A DNA stretch of 64,000 nucleotides from Polytrichum commune (taxonomy: Eukaryota; Streptophyta; Polytrichopsida; Polytrichales; Polytrichaceae). The DNA is taken from positions 19,005,666-19,069,665 of the forward strand of contig OX485807.1 in NCBI GenBank assembly GCA_950295325.1, in the 5' to 3' direction. This document shows, piece by piece, positions 27,940 through 40,103 of this stretch. The notes beneath the pieces were generated by a model. It ran no database searches. It was given only the letters and a program-made list of their open reading frames with translations, and was not told the origin of the DNA. Every line of letters begins with the position of its first letter. The first letter of the stretch is position 1. The position numbers and the translations under genes were made by a program.

Positions 27940-30320
27940 CAGGCAAGTGGTGAGTCCATTTGGGGACATTTAGTAGTGTGAGGCAACCCATAAAGTTGTA
28001 GAATTCAATCAAGTAGGAGAGAGTGGCAAGGGGAGCAAAGGAGCAATGAGAGGGGTATGGAAGCTACTAATACGGCTATGTTAAGAAGAGTTAGTTAGGT
28101 CGTGTGTGTGCATTCATGACGACCGTTCGCACTAAATTGAAGGATGCATTGGATAATCAAGGTTGTCCATGCATGTAGTAGGTATTTCTTGCGATGATAT
28201 CATCATCAACTTGCAAGGTTGCGGGCACCAAATGCACGCACCATTTAAGGACTATATGTATGTATGTGTGTGTATATATATCTATCTATGTGTGTGTGTA
28301 TGTATGTGTATATATAGATATATATGAAGGTTGGTTATTTCATTTGGGGTCATTAGTGGAGGGGGACCCATAAATTTTCAAAACTTAAGTAGCACCAACC
28401 ATTGAGAGCAAGGAGCAATGAGGGGTATGGAGGCTACGGATACGGCTAAGAAGAATTAGTTTGTGTGCACATTCATGATGACCATGGACACTAGATTGAA
28501 GGACCTATTGGATAATTAAGGCCATCCAGATCGTAGGTATTTGTTGGGATGACAACATCGGCTTGCAAAATTGTGGGCACCTAATTAATGCATGCAACTA
28601 TTTGAACTACACACACATATAAAAATGCATGTATGCATGTGAACATGTATGTGTGTATGTGTGTGTATGTGTATGTGTATGTATGTGTATGCATGTATGC
28701 ATGTATGCATGTGTATGCATGTATGTATGTGAATGAAGGCTAGTTGTTTCATTTGGGATTAGTAGTTGAGAGATACCCTTGAAGTTTTTAAAATTTAGTA
28801 GCATCAACCAATGGGGAATCAATGAGAGCAATGAGAGGTATGGAAGCTACATATACAATTAAGAAGGCTACATCTTGTGCACATTCATGACCGATGACAC
28901 TAAATTAAAGGATGCATTTGGATAACAAGGTTATCCATGTGGTAGGTATCTCTCGTGGTAACATTAGCTGGTGAGATTGCAAGCATTCAATGCATGCCAT
29001 TGTTGCAATTGTTTGAGGAAAATGTATGTGGGCATTGTTTCATTTGGGGTCATTAGTGTGGGGTAATTCATAAAGAAGTAGCAACAACCAACGAGAGCAA
29101 GAGTGAGGAGGGGTATAAAAGCTACATATATAACTAAGAAGCAACAAGTTATGTGTACAATCATGATTATTGACACTAAATTGAAGGTTGTATTATCAAT
29201 GTAGCATGTATTCCATGTGGCAACATTATCGTGAGGTTGCGGGCATCCAATGCATGCAACTACTACAACAACTGTAGGGTGTTATATGGCTGACGCAAAA
29301 TACTTATTTTGGGAAGAAAATGTCTCATGATGTATCCACATTGGTCAAGACCATGTTCAATCAAATATGAAAAATTAGATTCCGACTCAAAGTATTGAAC
29401 CTAACAACACCCTACGATACTACAACCATTTAAGGAATAGACATGTGGGAGCTACATATATAACCAAGGAGCAGCAAGTTACATGTGCAATTATGATTAT
29501 TGACACAAATTTGAAGGATGTATTATAGCATGTATTCCATGTGGTAACATGAAATTGTGGGATTGCAAGCACCCCAATGCATGCAACTACTACAACTACC
29601 ATAGGGTGTTGTATGGTCGATGCAAAATACCAATTTTTGGGAAGAAAATTGTCATGTGTTGTATCCAAATTAGCCAAGAACATGTTCAATCAAACGTGAA
29701 AATTAGCTTTCGACTCAAAGTGTTGAACCTAACGAGACCCTACAATATTGCAGCCATTTAAGGAATATATACGTGGGCCTTGTTTGGGGCCATTAGTGTC
29801 GGACATGTGTGGGGACACCCATCAAATTTTAGAAATTAAGTAACACCAAACAACAAGAGCAAGGGGTAAATAAGAGGTGTGGAACCTACAAATATGGCTA
29901 GAAGAATTAGGTTGTATGCACATTCAAGGCGTTGAAATGAAATAGAAAGATGCATTGAAAAATCGAGGCCATCAATGTTGCAAGTATTTGTTGTGTCAAA
30001 ATTAGTTTGTGCACCCATTTTGAGGAAGATATATGTGGGCCTTGTCCCATGATTTCATTTGGGGTCATTAGTGCAAGGAAACCCATGAATAAGTAGTTAC
30101 AACCAACAAGAGAGCAAGAAGCAATGAGGGGTATGAAACATACGGATGCAACTAAGAAGAAAGAGGTGTTGTGTGCATTCACGATCATTGGGACTAAGTT
30201 GAGGGACACATTTGATAATCAAGCCCATCAACGTGGCGGGTATTTGTGTTTTAAAAGTGGTTGCGTGTCTTTTATTTTGGGGGGTTATTTCATCTCTTAT
30301 TGCAACATCTACTTTTTCCT
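27940..30320 (+). repeat. Diverged tandem array of about 300-400 bp units
   Basis: The marker CATTTGGGGTCATTAGTG or close variants begin units near 27956, 28341, 28749, 29041, 29793 and 30056, with a seventh partial unit near 29430. Each unit continues with an ACCCATAAA-like block, a GAGCAATGAG/GGTATGGAAGCTAC block, CATTCATGA, and a tail with GGGCACC/GCATGCAACTA. Microsatellites (TGTG/TATA and ATGT runs near 27895, 28260 and 28640) sit at unit joints. A subrepeat of about 150 bp is duplicated at 29285-29435 and 29610-29762. Confidence 0.75.
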
Positions 30321-31526
30321 TGGAACACATGGGTCATGATCTTGGAACTTACGATCTACATTTTATAAACAAATGACTCAAGAGAGAGAGGGAGACCCAA
30401 GAAATTCATATTTAGGAAGGAAGGGAAAGAGAGAGGAGAGCATTGCAAGAGAAGAGGAGAACATGAATTGAGACACGCGCGGATTTTACTTGTTTTTGTT
30501 GATTTGTATGGAGTTATCTTTCCAATGACATGGCACCTCTATGAAAGTCTCGTTCTTTCCATATTTATGGAGTATTCTTGAGGGTGGTCCACTATTGGAA
30601 GCAAAGGTGTGAAGTAGCATTGCATAAGAGTAAGTAAAGTAGAATTTCACAATGTAAAGTAGATATGCGGAAAGTAATGAAAATAAGCTAATTTGGTCAT
30701 ACAGAGTGGCGTGAATTTTGTGCAATATTTCTCAAAAATGAAGTAGAGGAAATGATGAGGAATGCAAGTTGTTTCATAATTTCATTTTATGTAAATAATT
30801 AGTTACATTTTCCTAAAGAGGCAAGTAAGTCAAACCCCCTACTTGTATAGAAGAGTCTCTCTAATTTGAGCATCAAAATATCTTACTATGCATACGAATG
30901 CACATGAAACAATTAATTAAATGACACCCAAAAGTGATCACAAATGGCGTGAAACAACATCTATCCAACCAATTGTTACATCCCACCTATCATTGCATCC
31001 TTTTCACGCCAACACTTTTATAATTAATCATTTAGAACCCACATAAGAATCATTCCACCCCTAGTCTAGTGCACCAGTAGTGATATTCTTGTTTCCAATT
31101 TTCCTACCTTACAGATGAACTACATCAACAAAGCATAGTTGTTTGGTGCTTCGTTTATTTTCAAGAATATGAAACACACATTACTTGATGGTTATTGTGG
31201 CCCTTGGAAAGTATTGTGGATGAGTCTATGGTTCCAAAACAACAAGGAGCTTGCCATTGAACCTTGGTGTAATTTGATACCTACGCCGGTATAACCTATT
31301 AGCGCGTGTTATCCGCTTGAATTGAAAGTTGATATAGCTTGTTATTGAGATATCACTTGTTTTTTTCAAGTACATTATTTCATGTTTCTTGGTGTGCATA
31401 CTACAAAATTATGGTTACTTGGGTACAACTGACACTCTCTGAAAGTTATAGCAAGGTGTAAATCCAAATGATAATCCACACTAGTAGGTGATAGTGGTGT
31501 AGTTTGCAAGCTACAAGGAGTGGTAA
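30321..31526. other. AT-rich DNA without recognisable genes
   Basis: Only short random frames are present. I see no protein signature, RNA gene or clear repeat. Confidence 0.5.
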
Positions 31527-31650
31527 CACTACTAAAAAAAACTATGCTCTAAACAAATCTACAGTCGTTTAGCAAGTACAGATTAGGCTGGTCAAAAGAA
31601 TCGTAGCCGATTTCAGGTACGGTTCTTTTTGGCATAGCTTTCTACTAGTG
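31527..31650. mobile_element. CACTA-type MITE
   Basis: The 124-bp element begins CACTACTAAAAAAAACTATG and ends with the inverse of CACTAGTAGAAAGCTATGCC, the typical CACTA (CMC) terminal form. Both sides are flanked by GTAA. The interior also pairs loosely (AAAAGAATCGTA with TACGGTTCTTTTT). No coding capacity. Confidence 0.65.
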
Positions 31651-34600
31651 GTAACCAATACATGCACTAATTACTTGACTTGAGAAGTGGGAGTAGGTTC
31701 ATTTAACACCTAATTCCCCAAGCAACCCAATTTTAGTTGGTGGATGACTTCTTCCATGCATTAATCTCATGTACTTCATTCATTCCCATTCAAAATAACT
31801 ACAAACATCAAGCCAACATGGATATCTTCTCAAAGACACATGAGATGTGCGATTTGGAGGTGATTAGAACATGGTAACAAAAAAAGGCTCAAAGTGGGAA
31901 GTGGTTGTGTTTTTGTTGTGTTGGGAGCTCATGTGAGAGTGTTGACTCAAATCAATGATTGGCACCCAATGCAAACTTTGCATGAACACCGTTGATGTTT
32001 ATTGTGGTAAAAGTGAAATGTGTTTATGATGTTCATGTATAAATGGGCTTCGTGCTCACATGGACCATTCAATTTAACATTTGGACACTCTCTAGGTTTT
32101 TTTTAATGAATTCTTGGCATATATGTGGTTAGAAATATGAAACAATTTACAAACTTCAAGTGCAAGGTGGCTAGCTTATTATGGTTTGCACATTCTAGCA
32201 CGAGAATTTGTGGAGGTGCTCAATCATTGAGTTGTTCCCATTATTATGATCTAGTCAATCACACAAAGCATTCCACTCATTTTCTAGGTGAATTTGATTG
32301 GTTAAAGGTCTTTTTTTGGGGGATGAAAACGTGACATTTCCTTGTGCACCACTTTCTTCATTTGTTATAACCTAATAATCCAAAGGGTTATTGATCCCCG
32401 TTTTTCCTCTTATAAAAGCTTGTCTCCCACGTGTCATGTCCTACAGATAAAATCCCATTATGGCATCAAAACTTGTCTATGAAAGTTCCACAACCAACAT
32501 CGAGTGAAATGCACTCAAAACAACCCTTTCATCAGCTTGGAAACGAAGTCTGAACAGATGTTTGCACGCTTTTTGGGGTATTTTGGTAAATTCTATAGTT
32601 AACTTACTTGCAGTGCTGCCCTGATTATGGACGTTAATTAGTGTGGGCCGATTCCACTTGAATTATGCGGGTCTAATTAAGTGTGTAATTACTAAGTTAA
32701 CAATAATTAAGTGTGCTTAATTTGCAGCTTCAAGGGTTGACCAAGCAACCTTGTATGATGTCCAGTGCTTTAAATTTCACATTAATTCTCACCAACAGAA
32801 ATAAGCCTACTAATTAATCAGTGTACCCTAGATACTACAATTGTTACTAAGATCGAACAAGTCTTAAGAAATTAATTAAGACTCTAAGGCAGGGCTTTGT
32901 TACAGTCAAGGGGGCAGAAGATTAACTTAGAGGACGTCTCAAGCCTTGGATAAGCATCTCCCAATTATGAAGCACTTGCAGGCGTGTCCCTAAATTGTTT
33001 AGCTCGAGAATCTGATCGGTCTAGCAGTTATATACCCATAAGGGTATAATAGTATCACTGGTTTTGAATTTGGTGATCTATTGGCAAATTGTGGTTCTAA
33101 ACATATATCAATGGAGTAGTATGTGGTTTTTTATATTTTTGATGGATGAGTTCGCCATAGATTTTACAAAACTCGTTGAAACTAGATGAAATTGTCAACT
33201 TTTGGATGAATCGGTACAAATTTGGATAGAATGTTGTATCATTGTTTATATTATGTGGCTTCGTCACTCCAGTGATTGTAGCGTAGTGTTTCTCTCTTGA
33301 AAATCAACCCACTAATTGGTACTCCGTATTAGCTATATTCTCTACCTTGTAAAATTTGCTTAAGTTTTTTTCTTTGATTGCATTGTAGATGATAAACAAC
33401 ATTGCTCATCTTTGCGCCCTTTCAAGATGAGAGAGAGAGAGAGCGCATTCAAGCATATCTCTCATCCGTCTAAAGTAAGAACTTGACCCATGTAGGTTTG
33501 TGGTCAATATATTTCAAATGAGTTGGATTAGACAAATTCAAGGTAATTGTGGTGTTGATTCGACTAGAATAAAAAATGACAAAAATCTTCTTTGGATGTA
33601 TATTATTTCATGGCTTTTATGTTGGATGAGTGAGAGGTACACTTGTATGCGATAATTCTCCCTCTCCCAAGTTCACACTGACAATATTTTGACATTGAAG
33701 TCAACATTATCAGCCCCCTATGGCAAGTGAAATGAAATTGAGCTCCAAGTTTGGGAAGTCAAAAGGCTTATGGGAATAATAGTACAACATATCGGTGTCG
33801 AACTAGCTAATTTCCTAGAGTGACAGAATGCAGTAGCCTCCGTGAGATAGATGCTAATATCCACTTGATGGCTCAATTGAAAGAAAAACTTGAGATTCCC
33901 TAAACTACGAACTCAAATAGAGATCAAAACTCAACTCTAATGGAATTATTTAGGGGACACTCCAACACAAAGTGGCATAAGTGACATAATATACACACAT
34001 GTATAAAATTGGAAAACATACACGTGTGAGAGTTCGAATTCTCACATTTGAAGTTCATATGGCTCTTCTAGAGGCGGTCAAAGTTCATTGACCGGATGAT
34101 GAGTGTCTCGCATATTGAACTTGAATGCCATCTTTGGAGCATGTGTGCTTTGGGTGTTGTTGCCCAAAATCCTAAAAATAGCTGATTCTTACAAGGCCAA
34201 CACCCACATGCAAGAAACATGCCTCCTTGCTCAAGTCTTAGTGACCTTCTACATGGACCAACTTCACCTAGAATCATCGTTCTCCTTCATATCAGATCAA
34301 AATCTCACATGACTTGCGCCTATCTCTTCTAGAAATATATCAGATTCATCATACCAAGTGGGAGACCTGGACGATGATGCGAGGTGATGATTTCGAACAC
34401 TCTCCCAAAAACAAATTGCCCCTTGGGTCACTAAGGACAATAAAAGGTTAAGGTGATCATCAAATCTTTCATATCTACAATTCATCGCTTGTTACCGGAT
34501 GGTTCAAAGATAACCATGTGAATAGAAACCAAGCCTAAGATAACTATATTCATGAGTTATCTCACTTTAGTCTTTTGCCGAGGTAAAATGCCTCTTGGTT

Positions 34601-35690
34601 TAATGTCCTTTTGTTGCGGCCAATTGACTAAGCAGTGCTTCTTGAAAGATGCTCAAGCATTGTTCAAATCGATGAGTATTATCTTCCAGGGCACACGAAA
34701 TTGAAGTCCTAGGTTCTTAAACCTGATTCTGCAAATCTGTTTTCTTTGCTCATGACAAGTGAGCAAATTCCAATACTTATTACTGACATAGAAAATACTC
34801 CATGATTGTTAAGGTGAATTTTGTGATCTATACACTGAACACCATTGTTTGTATTAACCCTAAATGTACAAAGGCATAGCTTTCGTTCCACGAGCCTTCA
34901 TAATATAACGGTGAGATGTTAAAAAAGCTACTATGGGAGACTTGTTTTCAAATTGAATTCACAACATCTCATTGTTATATTATGAGGGCCCACAATGTTG
35001 AGTAATGTTATAACCTCAAATTGCAGCAAATAAAAGACTATGATCTCATTAAAATGACTTGTGTATGTCATTATCCATGACATGATTTGGACAATCGGAA
35101 TGGTGGATGTATTATAAATGCCCTTCATAATACACTTAAATTTTTGAGTATAATTAGATATACTGGCATAGCAAAATGACCTCCGAAATGTGACCTCCTT
35201 TGGGTTGCTTGTCTGAATAGTTCCCTTATGGTACAACAGGGCAACACACAATTTGCTAATGGGTGAAAGTATTATTTAATTTTAATTTTAATTTTTTTTG
35301 AAGACAAAAGGCCAAAAAACCAACTCCAATGCATTGAGAAACAAGGAAGACGCAACCACTTCAAGGGGAGGCGAGGCCCCTTGGACATGTCACATTGCCA
35401 TGTAAGTATTTTGGGTTGGGCATGCTTCTGCCTCCACCCATGAACCCCTAAAGGCATTATAATTTTTTCTTAGCCTACAAATCCATACAAATTTTGGACT
35501 TTCCAACTGCAAAAAGTTGAATTTCCATGTCACAAAACTTGAACCCTATTGTGGATTTTTTTTTTTCTAAAAAATTACCAGATGATCAAAATGAAGCATT
35601 TTCTAGCATAAGGGGGTCATAGTTGACCCAAGGTACGTTTAGGGGTTTCCAACTTTTGAAATACTTTGAGTTCATCACATGGAGTACTTA
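31651..35690. other. AT-rich DNA without recognisable genes
   Basis: No coding region or RNA gene is supported. 33603-33665 resembles the arm sequence seen at 59200 and 59560 (TGTTGGATGAGTGAGAG). Homopurine runs (GAGAGAGA near 33430) occur. Confidence 0.45.
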
Positions 35691-35975
35691 GGGTGAGTTT
35701 CCATGTAGGCCACTTGCCCACTGGAGTAAGGTAGGAATAAGGACAAATGTAGATGGAAGTTGGTGGGGTAGTGTTTATATGTGCCAACCAACTACTGCTA
35801 TTTCAAGTGTTTAATGGGCACATGGAAGTCTATTGGCCCATGGCCATGGCCCTCCATAATTTAGTAGGCAACCAAAATGTGATTGGTTGGTTGCTTTTGT
35901 TATCTTCATGAGAGCACCTCCAATTCACCATTATCTAGAATCTAGTGGGCAAGCGGCCTACATGGAAATCCACCC
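35691..35975. mobile_element. Harbinger-like MITE, family B, intact copy
   Basis: 285 bp with inverted ends GGGTGAGTTTCCATGTAGGC and its complement (GGCCTACATGGAAATCCACC). It is flanked on both sides by TTA, the target duplication of PIF/Harbinger elements. It is related to the copies at 45353-46669. Confidence 0.8.
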
Positions 35976-35978
35976 TTA

Positions 35979-36589
35979 ACATACATCGTGACAAGACATT
36001 ATAGACTAATAAAAATAGCATGGGGGGATTCATGATTAATGTTGAAGGTTTTTCCACCAACATTCCGTAAAATATTATGGATTGATTATGTTGGACTACA
36101 TAGTGGGTGAGAGGAGAGTGGACTACAAAATGCAACAGCAACGAGACGCCCATTGACTCTTGCCCATTATGGGACATAACCGCTTTGCATATGGATGTAA
36201 AATCAAGGTTTTAGATGATATGTTCTCTCCTTGGATAAGAAAAGGCGCAAGAAAGTCGGTGAAAGTGCCCTCTACTTGGATGAATGATTGGTTATGGTGC
36301 ATATTGTGGAGCACATTATTGATCTTATTTCCATACTGAAATCATTGGGGATAATATTGTGGGTGCATGTTATTTATTAGCCCGCATTCTTTAGCATCAC
36401 ATGCTCAAGGGAAGGAGGAGGACATATCACGGGGATACGAAAATTATTATAAGTACGACCCCTTCTTATTTTGATGCGTATAGAATTGTCCAAGGTAAGT
36501 CACACTAGGTATACACATGTCCACATTATTCATCACAACCAATGTAGTTGAAAGTCGAAGAGGTAGATTCTTAAAAGCAGAGAAACCGT
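35979..36589. other. AT-rich spacer with a coding-like fragment
   Basis: The minus-strand frame at 36123-36314 (NMHHNQSFIQVEGTFTDFLA) reads protein-like but is unrecognised. It may be transposon debris. Confidence 0.3.
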
Positions 36590-37830
36590 GCATTATGTTC
36601 AAGTGGCACATCTATAGACCAACGCGGCAATAAACAAAGATACCAAAGTCGATTTCTTTCATTACATTCCTCAACAAGACCATCATAGCCACTTCCCAGA
36701 GAACTAGATCATATAGATGCAGATAACATGCACCCACAATGTTATCCCCACTCATAATGTGTAGCATCTACCTACATTGGATGCTAGAATCAACAGAGAC
36801 GGATGCTAGACAACCACTTTCCAACGAGAATAGACAAATTTCATCATGAATAGAAACCAAACATTGAAGAATGTTATGTTCATGTTCTTGAATGTTTATA
36901 CATCTATATCCACATGCTATATACTAGGTACACATACACACCGACACCCTGCCCCACCACGACGTGGCCCGCTTGCAAAATTGAAAACTCTAGATTCGTG
37001 TATTGAAATTGACACGCAGTGATGCTCTTGCACATCCCCGGAGGCCATGCGTTATGTTCAAGTGGCACATCCACAGACCGATGCGGCAATAAACAAAGAT
37101 ACCAAAGCCAATTTCTTTTATTACATTCCTCAACAAGACCACCATAGCCACTTCCCAGAGAATTGGGTCAGGTAGATGCATATAACATGCACCCACAATG
37201 TTCTCCCCACTGATATTGTCTAACATCTACCTACATTGGATGTTGGAATCAACAGAGGCGGATGCTAGACAACCAATTTCCAACGACAACAGACAAATTT
37301 TCACTGTGAATAGAAACCAAACATTGAAGAATGTTTTGTTCATATTCTTGAATGTTTATATGTCTATATATACATGATATATACTAGGTACACACACATA
37401 CACACCGACACCTTGCCCCACCACTACGTTAACTCCCCACGGCGTGGCCTTCTTACAAAATTGAAAACTCTAGCTTTGTGTATTGAAATTGTCACGTGGT
37501 GCACAATGTTATCCCCACCGATACTGTCTAGCATCTACCTACATTGGAGGCTAGAATCAACAGAGGCGGATGCTAGACAACCAGTTTCCAACGAGAACGG
37601 ACAAACTTCACCATGAATAGAAACCAAACATTAAAGAATGTTAGGTTCATGTTCTTGAATGTTTGTACGTCTACATATACATGCTATATACTAGGTACAC
37701 ACACATACACACCGACACCCTGCCCCACCACTACGTTAACTCCCCACGACGTGGCCCGCTTGCCAAATTGAAAACCCTAGCTTCGTGTATTGCAACCGAC
37801 ACGCGGTGATGCTCCTTGCACGTGCCCCGA
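36590..37830. repeat. Three tandem units of about 459 bp, the third deleted internally
   Basis: Unit 1 starts at TTATGTTCAAGTGGCACATC (36593) and unit 2 at 37052, 459 bp later. Unit 3 starts within the unit at CACAATGTTATCCCC (37502), lacking about 150 bp. Each has ACCAAACATT(G/A)AAGAATGTT, CTATATACTAGGTACAC and CACCGACACC blocks. Minus-strand open frames recur in each unit (LWEVAMVVLLRNVIKE), suggesting debris of a once-coding element. Confidence 0.8.
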
Positions 37831-38579
37831 GGCCCCGGCCCTCGAATTGGCCTTGAATTAAGTTAGTTGGGGCCCTGCTGGGCCTGCTGTTCCGTTCCTA
37901 GGTCTTTCTTTCTCCGATCCCAACAAATGCCGCATGCACTTGCAAATGTGAGATTTTATGTCATATAAGTTAGTATGAGGCACGCCTTTCGTTTATGTGA
38001 GTTGCGTCACTACTGGCGGTTTCAGGTCAGGGGAGCGGAACCCCATGCCCCTTATTGTTTTGCTTGCTTTGTTGAAGTTTCGTAAGTAAGTACAAACAAC
38101 CGCGGCGGAAGTCAAACGCCTGCGCCCTCGAGCATCAATTATACACACGCATCGGAGACCGTGACCGAGGGGGTGGAGTGAAGTGTTGGGATCGACTCCA
38201 ATGGTGGATCGCAAATGTGACCGAGGTTAGGGCACACCTCGTTAGATTAGGTGTTTTGTAAATAGACGCATGAAACGCATAAATTAAGAAGAAGAAGAAA
38301 AAAAAGATTTTAAAAACGCTCAGGACGTGTGTCAACGACGAGTTTGCGCAGTTCGTGTTCCTGATAGTCATCTTTGCTAATTAGAGCCTTCCCAGTGTCA
38401 ACACAATGAAACACGCCACACACAACGCCATGTGAAACACACTCTAGTTGTTCAGTTCCGAGCATTTTCCAATTATTTCTTGAAGAGTGTCTAATTTAGG
38501 CAACCCGAGGGCACGGCGCGCGTAAATTAAGCTAATATATATTTAATTTATGCAAGCGCCTAATTTTATGAGGCCTGGG
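37831..38579. other. Spacer without recognisable genes
   Basis: Slightly GC-richer than its surroundings around 37800-38250; no supported gene. Confidence 0.4.
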
Positions 38580-38582
38580 TTA

Positions 38583-39084
38583 GGGCCACTTCACACACGA
38601 GCCAAGAGCCATGACCGTGACATTGTGAGAGCCCAAAGGAAAGTGTCCAAAGGATGTCTTGACACACCTCCAAGATCGTGTAGTGTGGTCACGGGTCCTT
38701 GAGTGTAGTGTGAAGTCATATGTGACCGGGCCCTCAACCAAATGCTATTTCAATGAATCTCTATTCACGCAGGTTCTCACGCATGATAAAATAGAATAAA
38801 CCAACGGTTGTGAGTGTTCGGAGTACTGCCATGGTCTCTTGGTTCTGTGTTGGGCCTACCTTCAAGAGGTGGTTTTTGAAAATAGTCCAGGTGAACATGA
38901 AACATGATCCATTGGATGCCATGTAGGAATCCATATAGACTTTACATCCATCTTGCATTTACATACTTTGTTGGTCCCTCGAGCGTAGTGTGAAGCAAAC
39001 TTGGACCGGCTCCGCCTTTTCCACCAATGAGAGTGCTTGAAGTGTAATGGTCACGGGCACTCAGTCTCATGTGTAAAGTGGCCC
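38583..39084. mobile_element. Harbinger-like MITE, family H1, copy 1
   Basis: 502 bp. It begins GGGCCACTTCACACACGAG and ends with a variant of its complement (GTGTAAAGTGGCCC), flanked by TTA at 38580-38582 and 39085-39087. Inner parts include CGGCTCCGCCTTTTCCACCA and GTGAGAGCCCAAAGGAAAGT, shared with the other H1 copies. Open frames inside are shadows of the repeat. Confidence 0.85.
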
Positions 39085-39478
39085 TTAGATTGTGGAGAGA
39101 GCTTGGTTATATATACGTGAACGTGACCATGACCAAGAGCCGCGATCATCATCTTTCTAAATTCTCTCATTGGCTCAAAAAACGAGTGGCGCTTCTCATT
39201 AGGTCACCAAAATAAAGATTGACTATGTGAGAGAACATGTATTAGAAAGTGTTGTGAAAAGTTACATAACATGAGTTGGGATAATGTTTGGCGGTCACCT
39301 ACATTTCGCGGTGAGACAACACAAGTAGGTAGTCTAAAAAACACAATGGTGACCATGACCATGGCTATTTGAATGTGATGTGTGTTTCTTTTTGTGATGG
39401 TTCTTTGTAATGGTTGTGAACCAAGGGCCTTGACCATGGAGAAATCCCGAATCGCTTTTCTCTCACGGCCTTTGGTCA

Positions 39479-39603
39479 CTACACTGATTTATCTCAATTA
39501 GTGCGTGTGGTGTTGATTCGCAAAGGATGCACTATTTTGCCAACCCTCAACACTTAGTGAGGTCTGAAATGTTCATTCTCACTAATTGGGATGATCAGTG
39601 TAG
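39479..39603. mobile_element. Short MITE with 24-bp inverted ends
   Basis: The ends CTACACTGATTTATCTCAAT and the complement of CAATTAGTG/ATTGGGATGATCAGTGTAG-type sequence match at most positions. 125 bp; class unknown. Confidence 0.55.
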
Positions 39604-39655
39604 TCTAGTTAGGCATTAAGTGGGGAGAGCCCGTTATCTCTCCCTAGGAAGCATA

Positions 39656-40034
39656 CTACACTAAATATAATATTTAGTATCACCAATTCTCATTGTCTTG
39701 CTCAATACTAATTATGAATTGTGATATATTGTCACCAACACTGAATGTTAACGCAACATTATTTGTCATTCCTTGTAATTTTTTGGGGAGGATTATAGAT
39801 TTACAGTGTTGCAATTACTATCACTTACCAAGTGATTTTCATCCAAATTTCAATCTTCCATGACAATATTTCATCACAAGTTGCTGACAAGAGAAGGTAG
39901 GGTTTTGGTCAATGGATGAACTCATCCATCATCCATGACAATATTTGTGAACTTATTCATTAGAAGTGTCATCCGACAAGTTACCATAGTGACATAAAAT
40001 ACCATATGATACTAAATATCATATTTAGTGTCGT
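39656..40034. mobile_element. MITE family T, copy 1
   Basis: The left end CTACACTAAATATAATATTT and the right end (complement of ATATTTAGTGTCG) are inverted copies, like those at 43857 and 61262. About 379 bp, AT-rich, non-coding. Confidence 0.65.
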
Positions 40035-40060
40035 TCGATGCACTTTTGATTCTTGAATTA

Positions 40061-40103
40061 AAGTACAAGATGCAAGTTCTTGCTTACGTCTCATCTTGTA
40101 CTT
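40061..40103. repeat. Short perfect hairpin
   Basis: AAGTACAAGATG (40061-40072) pairs perfectly with CATCTTGTACTT (40092-40103) around a 19-base loop. Possibly a remnant of a MITE next to the T-family copy. Confidence 0.5.

Noticed and set aside
27900-28330. Telomeric or centromeric satellite
   Set aside because: No TTTAGGG-type runs; units are long, few and strongly diverged.
34031-34052. GTGAGAGTTCGAATTCTCAC resembling a tRNA T-arm
   Set aside because: The stem register does not give a 7-base loop, and no acceptor or anticodon arm is found nearby.
36590-37830. CRISPR array
   Set aside because: The repeats are about 459 bp, few and contiguous, without short repeats and unique spacers; the DNA is eukaryotic.
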